Shown piece by piece: positions 7,328 to 10,997 of a DNA stretch of 10,997 nucleotides. The position numbers and the translations under genes are program-made. The DNA is from Coriobacteriales bacterium (lineage in GTDB: Bacteria > Actinomycetota > Coriobacteriia > Coriobacteriales > UBA8131), in contig JAIRQI010000026.1 in assembly GCA_031256575.1 (NCBI GenBank), forward strand, positions 1 to 10,997, given 5' to 3'. A model generated the notes under the pieces. It was not told where the DNA came from. It was given only the letters and a program-made list of their open reading frames with translations, and did not search any database. Within the stretch, counting starts at the first letter, position 1. Each line of letters opens with the position of its first letter.

Positions 7328-8812
7328 CTACTCACCTCCCTGGGTTTGGTCAGTGTTGTCATTGGTGTCACTAGCTTTTTCTGGATTAGCCTGCTGGCGA
7401 GCCAGATGACCTTCAGCTTGACTAGCTAGAGCGGCCTTACTGACGGAGTCGAAGTATTTCTCCTCACTCTCCTCTTTAATCAGCTGGGCATTGAGAACAC
7501 GATCCTTCTTTGCGGCGACCTTGCGCATCGTAGTGCTGACCGCTTTATTCGGATGCCTGATATCCCAGGCCCGTTCTTTCTCAATCGGGGCACCACCGGC
7601 AAAGCGGCCGGAAATCTTCCAGCCAAAACCATGTACAGCCAGGGCAGCGACCACCAATCCAGCGGCAGCTACAGCCAAGGTAGCTGGTTGGAAGACGTAG
7701 TTCATGATGTTGATACTGTGAAAACGTTTCAGGAATGGGGAGTTCAAGTCAACCCAATTGCGCTTGTTGGTAGTAGGGTCACTGACCGCGCAACCGATGC
7801 AGGGAGCTCCGGCTTCGACACACCAGCTGACCCGACGATTCCAGCGAACTATCGGGCAGTCGTTCTTCGTTTGCGGGCCTTTGCATCCCATGGGATACAG
7901 ACAGTAACCTAAGGCTTCTTCTTCAGACCCGAATTGATAGACAAACTCACCATTCTCAAAATGACCGCGTCGTGGGCAGTTCTCATGAATGAATTGTCCG
8001 AAAATCTGTGCCGGTTTATTGAATCGGTCTAAGACCGGCAGTCTGTCCAGCAGCAGCACTTCGATCAACACTGCTACCAAGTGCTCGGGGTTAGCTGGGC
8101 AGGTCGGAACATTGATGATTGGTGGAATCGATGAAATCTCACCAGCATCGAAGGCTTTCTGCAAGTAATTCTGGATTCCAATCGCCCCGCCGGGGTTTGG
8201 TTTGGCCGCCTGCCAACCACCATCGACAGAACAGGAACCAGCGCAGATTACTGCTTTAGCAGTGCTGACTGCATGCTTGACAATCTCGGTACCTTTTTCG
8301 TTGGCGATCCGCAGGGCATTGCCATCCCAGCCTTCCATCAACGCTCCTTCGATGACTACGATGTGGCCACCGTTGGCGATTGTCTCCTCCTTAGCTTCTT
8401 CCAGCGAAAAACCGGCTCCAGCAGAGAGGGTCTCGGAATAGGTCAGTGATATCAGTTCCAGCACCACTGTGGCAATGTCCGGTGTATCCACCTGGGCAAA
8501 GGATTCGGTACAACCTGTGCAGGAGGCCAATTCCAACCAGATCACCGGGATCAGTTTTCCTTCAGCTTTGCCTACGATCCCTTCAGCCAAAGCCTCTTGA
8601 ATCGATGGAGCAAATGCTTCAGAAAGTCCCAAAGCAACAGCCACGGCTCCACAGAACTCCAAGAAACGTCGCCGGCTGATGCCACGATCGGACAGCATAC
8701 GCTCTAGCTTTGCCGTATTGACAGGTTGGCTGGTGACCAGATCAACCTGCGATCGACAGGCAGCTGCCCGGGTCGCAGATCCAGAACAAAAACTGGATCT
8801 TTTGCTTACCAT
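7328..8812 (-). CDS. hyaA: [NiFe] hydrogenase small (Fe-S) subunit, Tat-exported
   Basis: This 494-residue subunit carries electrons from the NiFe site to cytochrome b. A twin-arginine signal SRRRFLEF (Arg47-Arg48) with a hydrophobic stretch directs folded export. Proximal cluster: Cys98 and Cys101 (ASCTGCTES), Cys194 (GSCSVDGG), Cys238 (PTCPANP). The supernumerary cysteines of oxygen-tolerant enzymes are Gly here. Distal cluster: His276, Cys279, Cys304, Cys310. Medial cluster: Cys319, Cys338, Cys341, plus Cys331 where [3Fe-4S] enzymes usually have Pro. A membrane anchor lies at ~376-394, followed by a ~95-residue charged tail, much longer than usual. The start is set at 8812 because AGGAGGT lies six bases upstream; an in-frame ATG at 8866 lacks such a site, and one at 8698, closer to the Tat motif, has only a weak site. 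Confidence 0.95.
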   Translation of the reverse strand: MVSKRSSFCSGSATRAAACRSQVDLVTSQPVNTAKLERMLSDRGISRRRFLEFCGAVAVALGLSEAFAPSIQEALAEGIVGKAEGKLIPVIWLELASCTGCTESFAQVDTPDIATVVLELISLTYSETLSAGAGFSLEEAKEETIANGGHIVVIEGALMEGWDGNALRIANEKGTEIVKHAVSTAKAVICAGSCSVDGGWQAAKPNPGGAIGIQNYLQKAFDAGEISSIPPIINVPTCPANPEHLVAVLIEVLLLDRLPVLDRFNKPAQIFGQFIHENCPRRGHFENGEFVYQFGSEEEALGYCLYPMGCKGPQTKNDCPIVRWNRRVSWCVEAGAPCIGCAVSDPTTNKRNWVDLNSPFLKRFHSINIMNYVFQPATLAVAAAGLVVAALAVHGFGWKISGRFAGGAPIEKERAWDIRHPNKAVSTTMRKVAAKKDRVLNAQLIKEESEEKYFDSVSKAALASQAEGHLARQQANPEKASDTNDNTDQTQGGE

Positions 8813-8882
8813 TAACACACCTCCTTCAGTGAATCCATGCACAGCAAAACAGAATCTGCTGTACATGTTCTTTGGTTAGTAC

Positions 8883-8904
8883 GGTATCTGCAAGGTGACT
8901 GCAA
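8883..8904 (-). promoter_or_regulatory. Two 11-bp direct repeats upstream of hyaA, candidate operator
   Basis: On the plus strand GGTATCTGCAA (8883-8893) is followed at once by GGTGACTGCAA (8894-8904); nine of eleven bases match. On the minus strand this reads TTGCAG-N2-ACC twice. The 11-bp period places both copies on the same helix face, about 70-92 bp before the hyaA start. A weak promoter may overlap: TTGCAG, 17 bp, TACTAA. A binding protein is inferred, not identified. Confidence 0.45.
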
Positions 8905-8933
8905 TACGCCCGTTGTGTGCGAATATTCTACAT

Positions 8934-8951
8934 GTTTCTTGTGTTTCTTGT
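8934..8951. repeat. Two exact 9-bp direct repeats (GTTTCTTGT)
   Basis: GTTTCTTGT occurs twice in tandem at 8934-8942 and 8943-8951 in the hyaA upstream region, 30 bp further upstream of the 11-bp repeats. Function unknown; possibly another regulator site. Confidence 0.5.
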
Positions 8952-9019
8952 CTGTTAAAACACGTAGGAAATAGAATAGTGGAGTATATACCATGGATAT
9001 TGCATATGGTCATGCATGC

Positions 9020-9046
9020 AAAATAACGGATATGCCCAAACCGTTA
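9020..9046 (-). terminator. Probable weak terminator of the PspC-domain gene
   Basis: On the minus strand TAACGG (9041-9046) pairs with CCGTTA (9024-9029) across an 11-nt loop and is followed by TTTT. It lies 22 bp after the PspC-gene stop. The 6-bp stem is short. Confidence 0.45.
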
Positions 9047-9067
9047 GCTACATAGTTTGTTTATTCA

Positions 9068-9970
9068 TTACCGCCAAGGAAAAGGCGAGTCGGGTAAATC
9101 GATTTTGACATGGTCGAATAATGGTAGCTGAATGTAGTACGAGCCGCCAATTCGACCAAAGCTCCAGACCCCGATCACAATTGCCAGTGACACCAGTAAA
9201 GCAGCCGCCAGCTTAAAGATATCCCGCCGCAAAGTACCACCAATGACCAACAGGCCGATACCTATCAAACCAGCCGGCCAAAGCGTCCAGAAGGTGTTCC
9301 AGAATACAGCGAAATCGTAGTATTCCAAACGCCAAAGCTGTAAGACTATGCCAACAGTAATCAGCAAAACGCTATAACCCGCGCGAGCTACCCGCCAACC
9401 GTTGTATCCAGGAGTGCAAAGGGTAATCAGCCCAACCAGGATGATGATCAACGGCCAGTATAGCCAGAAAAAGGGATCAACCATGAGACCCAACATAGCA
9501 ATGATACCAAAGCCGACCAATAGCATTCCAAAGGTTACAGCAGTACTGATACCTCGGTTAGCTCGCCGGCCGTTAGTACCACTCAGTTTGGGATCAACCG
9601 CATCAAAGGCCTCGGAATTGCTTGACACCCAGGCGGCTCCAGGAGTCGTCGTGCGGTTGCCGATGGCTGACATCTCGCTATTAACAGATGCTTTGATATC
9701 GATGGGGCGGCTACTATCCAAAGGACGCTTGGGCATGATGAAGACCAGTGCCAGGTAAAGCAGTGCTGGGGTTCCCAACAGCATTACCAGCAAAACAACG
9801 GCGAAAATGCGGACGATGGTCGGGTCGAACCCGAAATAATCCGCAAAGCCAGCACAGACACCGGCAATCATCGCATCATCGCTGCGGTATAGACGTTTGA
9901 TATTGTCCAAAGTAGTCCCGATAGAGGTATCTAGAATTGTTCGTTTTCCTTGAACACTCAGATTAACCAT
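9068..9970 (-). CDS. PspC-domain multi-pass membrane protein (LiaF/PspC-like)
   Basis: This 300-residue protein begins with a cytoplasmic lead. A clear PspC domain at ~25-82 follows (KRLYRSDDAMIAGVCAG, then FADYFGFDPTIVRI and a membrane helix ending IMPKRP). A polar linker of ~60 residues (82-142) leads to four or five further hydrophobic segments (~144-163, 166-184, 199-213, 226-244, 252-270), like the helical region of LiaI/LiaF-type proteins. PspC proteins sense or relay envelope stress, and in actinobacteria PspC domains are often fused to extra membrane parts. The short C-terminus after the last helix is probably extracytoplasmic. The ATG at 9970 is preferred; a TTG at 9982 in frame would add four residues. 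Neither has a strong ribosome site, so the start is the least certain part. It is likely transcribed alone, from the upstream promoter region described separately. Confidence 0.85.
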   Translation of the reverse strand: MVNLSVQGKRTILDTSIGTTLDNIKRLYRSDDAMIAGVCAGFADYFGFDPTIVRIFAVVLLVMLLGTPALLYLALVFIMPKRPLDSSRPIDIKASVNSEMSAIGNRTTTPGAAWVSSNSEAFDAVDPKLSGTNGRRANRGISTAVTFGMLLVGFGIIAMLGLMVDPFFWLYWPLIIILVGLITLCTPGYNGWRVARAGYSVLLITVGIVLQLWRLEYYDFAVFWNTFWTLWPAGLIGIGLLVIGGTLRRDIFKLAAALLVSLAIVIGVWSFGRIGGSYYIQLPLFDHVKIDLPDSPFPWR

Positions 9971-10105
9971 AAGACAGCCCAAAGATCAGGCAGCGTTTTC
10001 AACTTGTCATGTGAAAGGTAGGGATGAGCAACACCAGAAGGAGCAGAGAAAACAGGGGGGACGTAGGCGACAGGGAGCGAGGGTAGAGGTGGGATTGTCA
10101 GCCCT

Positions 10106-10239
10106 ACATTCGTCCCTTCTATGCCCATCCTCGTTATCTGTCTTGCTGTTCAGTTTGCTTGACTAGCAAAGCACATTCGTCCCTTCTCTGTTCCATCCTC
10201 GCTATCTGTCTTGCTGTCCTGCTAGCTTGACTTGCAGAT
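10106..10239. repeat. Tandem direct repeat, two copies of ~67 bp
   Basis: ACATTCGTCCCTTCT begins both copies (10106 and 10173), and the similarity runs through CCATCCTCGnTATCTGTCTT and beyond with scattered mismatches and a one-base indel. The segment 10069-10082 (GACAGGGAGCGAGG) is an inverted partial copy that can pair with CCTCGTTATCTGTC at 10129-10142 or CCTCGCTATCTGTC at 10197-10210. Confidence 0.7.
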
Positions 10240-10250
10240 TCTCTATTGCT

Positions 10251-10279
10251 AATATACCTAACAAACGTTAGATAGGTAA
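10251..10279 (-). promoter_or_regulatory. Candidate promoter with overlapping TetR-operator-like palindrome
   Basis: On the minus strand TTACCT (10274-10279), a 17-bp spacer and TATATT (10251-10256) form a plausible promoter pointing at the PspC gene. The spacer and flanks hold an imperfect palindrome: TACCTA (10255-10260) with TAGGTA (10273-10278), and inside it CTAAC-AAAC-GTTAG (10258-10271). Palindromes of this kind are common operators of TetR-family repressors. The -35 matches only three of six positions. No repressor gene is in the window. Confidence 0.4.
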
Positions 10280-10384
10280 GAGGAGAGTGCCTAAAAGCGC
10301 GTTTCCTAATAGCTGAATCAAACTGCTTATTCGACCTACACAGTTCTTTTGATTTCCGACAGCCTTTTATGGTTATCGATGCGT

Positions 10385-10422
10385 TAATACTCCCTGCAGC
10401 CGGCCTCCTGCAGGGAGTATTA
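10385..10422. repeat. Perfect 15-bp inverted repeat (hairpin) without T-tract
   Basis: TAATACTCCCTGCAG (10385-10399) and its exact reverse complement (10408-10422) flank an 8-nt loop, CCGGCCTC. Neither strand has a T-run after the stem. It lies 134 bp after the stop of the small membrane-protein gene, so it may stop that transcript, or it may be a protein-binding site. Confidence 0.8.
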
Positions 10423-10555
10423 GCAAATCACAGCGATTTTATGGGAATGAACCATGTTTCTGTCAACAGATAGAACAGACACGTCGGTGCCACCAAATGA
10501 AATGACAATCCAAACAATGTAACTTGTTTGCCTATTCAGAGTTTGTGTAAGACTG

Positions 10556-10903
10556 TCACACCTTGTAATTCATGTAGCCAACAAGGCAATAGATCGCTGA
10601 GGCCGCAAGGCAAGGGATTCCCATAGCGAGCAGAACCAGTAATGTGTCTCCGCCAGAGTCGGCTGTGTCAAAGATAATGATACCGATAGGTAGCCAAATA
10701 AGCAGCCCCATCTCAATAAAGAATGCTCCAGCACGTCTTTGGTGAAAAAAGCTAGCGATAACACCGACGATTCCGACAATAAACAACATGACGCCTGGAA
10801 AAGTGGTTTTGTATGATGAGACATCTATGCCAGCAAAAACACTTACTGCTCCGATGCAAACGATCACTAGACTAGCGACTATCAATAACGTCTTGGCTTT
10901 CAT
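10556..10903 (-). CDS. Small four-helix membrane protein, function unknown
   Basis: I do not recognise this 115-residue protein. It has four hydrophobic segments at about 4-24, 34-53, 60-78 and 86-109. A short basic loop, HQRRAG, follows helix 2, and an acidic loop, DTADSGGDT, lies between helices 3 and 4. By the positive-inside rule the HQRRAG loop should be cytoplasmic. The acidic loop should then be outside. No catalytic or metal-binding motif is visible. The ATG has GGAGGG eight bases upstream, and a good promoter lies just before it, so the gene is probably real and expressed on its own. The nearest neighbour is the PspC gene 585 bp away on the same strand, separated by non-coding DNA, so no shared role can be argued. 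Confidence 0.7.
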   Translation of the reverse strand: MKAKTLLIVASLVIVCIGAVSVFAGIDVSSYKTTFPGVMLFIVGIVGVIASFFHQRRAGAFFIEMGLLIWLPIGIIIFDTADSGGDTLLVLLAMGIPCLAASAIYCLVGYMNYKV

Positions 10904-10932
10904 GACTTATTCCCTCCATCACAAACATTGCT

Positions 10933-10962
10933 GTTATATCACAGCTGACGCTAATTTGTCAC
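10933..10962 (-). promoter_or_regulatory. Promoter of the small membrane-protein gene
   Basis: On the minus strand GTGACA (10957-10962) and TATAAC (10933-10938) each match five of six consensus bases with an 18-bp spacer, 30 bp before the start codon. A short inverted repeat, GCTGT-N6-ACAGC (10930-10945), straddles the -10 and could be an operator. Confidence 0.5.
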
Positions 10963-10997
10963 AGAGATTCATTTTTGCGAGTTGCATCATGAATTGC

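Larger units (their letters stand above)
9983..10555. other. 573-bp region without a convincing gene
   Basis: No open frame with a ribosome site or family resemblance is visible on either strand. The stretch is structured: a 67-bp tandem repeat with a partial inverted copy (10069-10240), a promoter overlapped by a palindrome (10251-10279) and a 15-bp hairpin (10385-10422). It may serve as a long leader of the PspC gene, hold a small RNA, or be the remnant of a lost gene. Confidence 0.6.

Noticed and set aside
8506..8529. Oxygen-tolerant type proximal cluster in the small subunit
   Set aside because: The motif reads CTGC rather than CTCC, and the second supernumerary position is also Gly, so the cluster is standard.
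8813..8866. Upstream ATG (8866) extending the hydrogenase small subunit by 18 residues
   Set aside because: The extension runs through the near-perfect AGGAGGT site that serves the ATG at 8812, and 8866 has no comparable site.
9971..9982. TTG start four codons upstream for the PspC protein
   Set aside because: It has no ribosome site and the ATG at 9970 is the simpler choice; the difference is only four residues.
10106..10239. Possible CRISPR-like repeat
   Set aside because: There are only two adjoining copies with mismatches and no spacers, so this is a tandem duplication.

Overview
The window is a compact bacterial chromosome segment of roughly 50% GC. It carries no rRNA, tRNA, transposase, phage gene or CRISPR array. 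Two points suggest an anaerobic actinobacterium of the Coriobacteriia type: a membrane-bound group 1 [NiFe] hydrogenase with ordinary (not oxygen-tolerant) proximal-cluster cysteines, and a PspC/LiaF-like envelope protein. This placement is an inference from gene content; the sequence holds no phylogenetic marker that proves it.

Layout, left to right. Positions 1-1844 (+) hold the 3' end of a probable TPM-domain protein and a complete SPFH 'virion core'-type protein ending in two zinc ribbons. The pair resembles ydjH-ydjI of the Bacillus subtilis PspA-linked membrane-stress operon. After a hairpin terminator, an arylamine N-acetyltransferase (2075-2947, +) runs head-on into a putative surface lipoprotein (2944-4521, -), and the two stop codons share one CTAG. 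The lipoprotein has an uncommon N-terminus encoded by a 15-bp tandem repeat, preceded by a pentanucleotide repeat in the leader.

Positions 4785-8812 (-) are a tight three-gene hydrogenase operon: a Tat-exported Fe-S small subunit, the NiFe large subunit and a four-helix cytochrome b. A clear intrinsic terminator follows it, and two sets of short tandem direct repeats lie upstream. Together the subunits should oxidise H2 on the outer face of the membrane and pass electrons through Fe-S clusters and heme b to the quinone pool. No maturation protease or Hyp gene is present here, so maturation must be encoded elsewhere.

Positions 9068-9970 (-) encode a PspC-domain multi-pass membrane protein. 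Upstream of it is a 570-bp non-coding region rich in structure: a 67-bp tandem repeat with a partial inverted copy, a TetR-operator-like palindrome overlapping a promoter, and a 15-bp perfect hairpin. A small four-helix membrane protein of unknown function (10556-10903, -) closes the window.

I did not find a clearly new multi-gene system. The most unusual items are the repeat-encoded N-terminus of the lipoprotein, the SPFH-zinc-ribbon fusion, the atypical hydrogenase small subunit (extended at both ends, extra medial-cluster cysteine) and the structured region upstream of the PspC gene.
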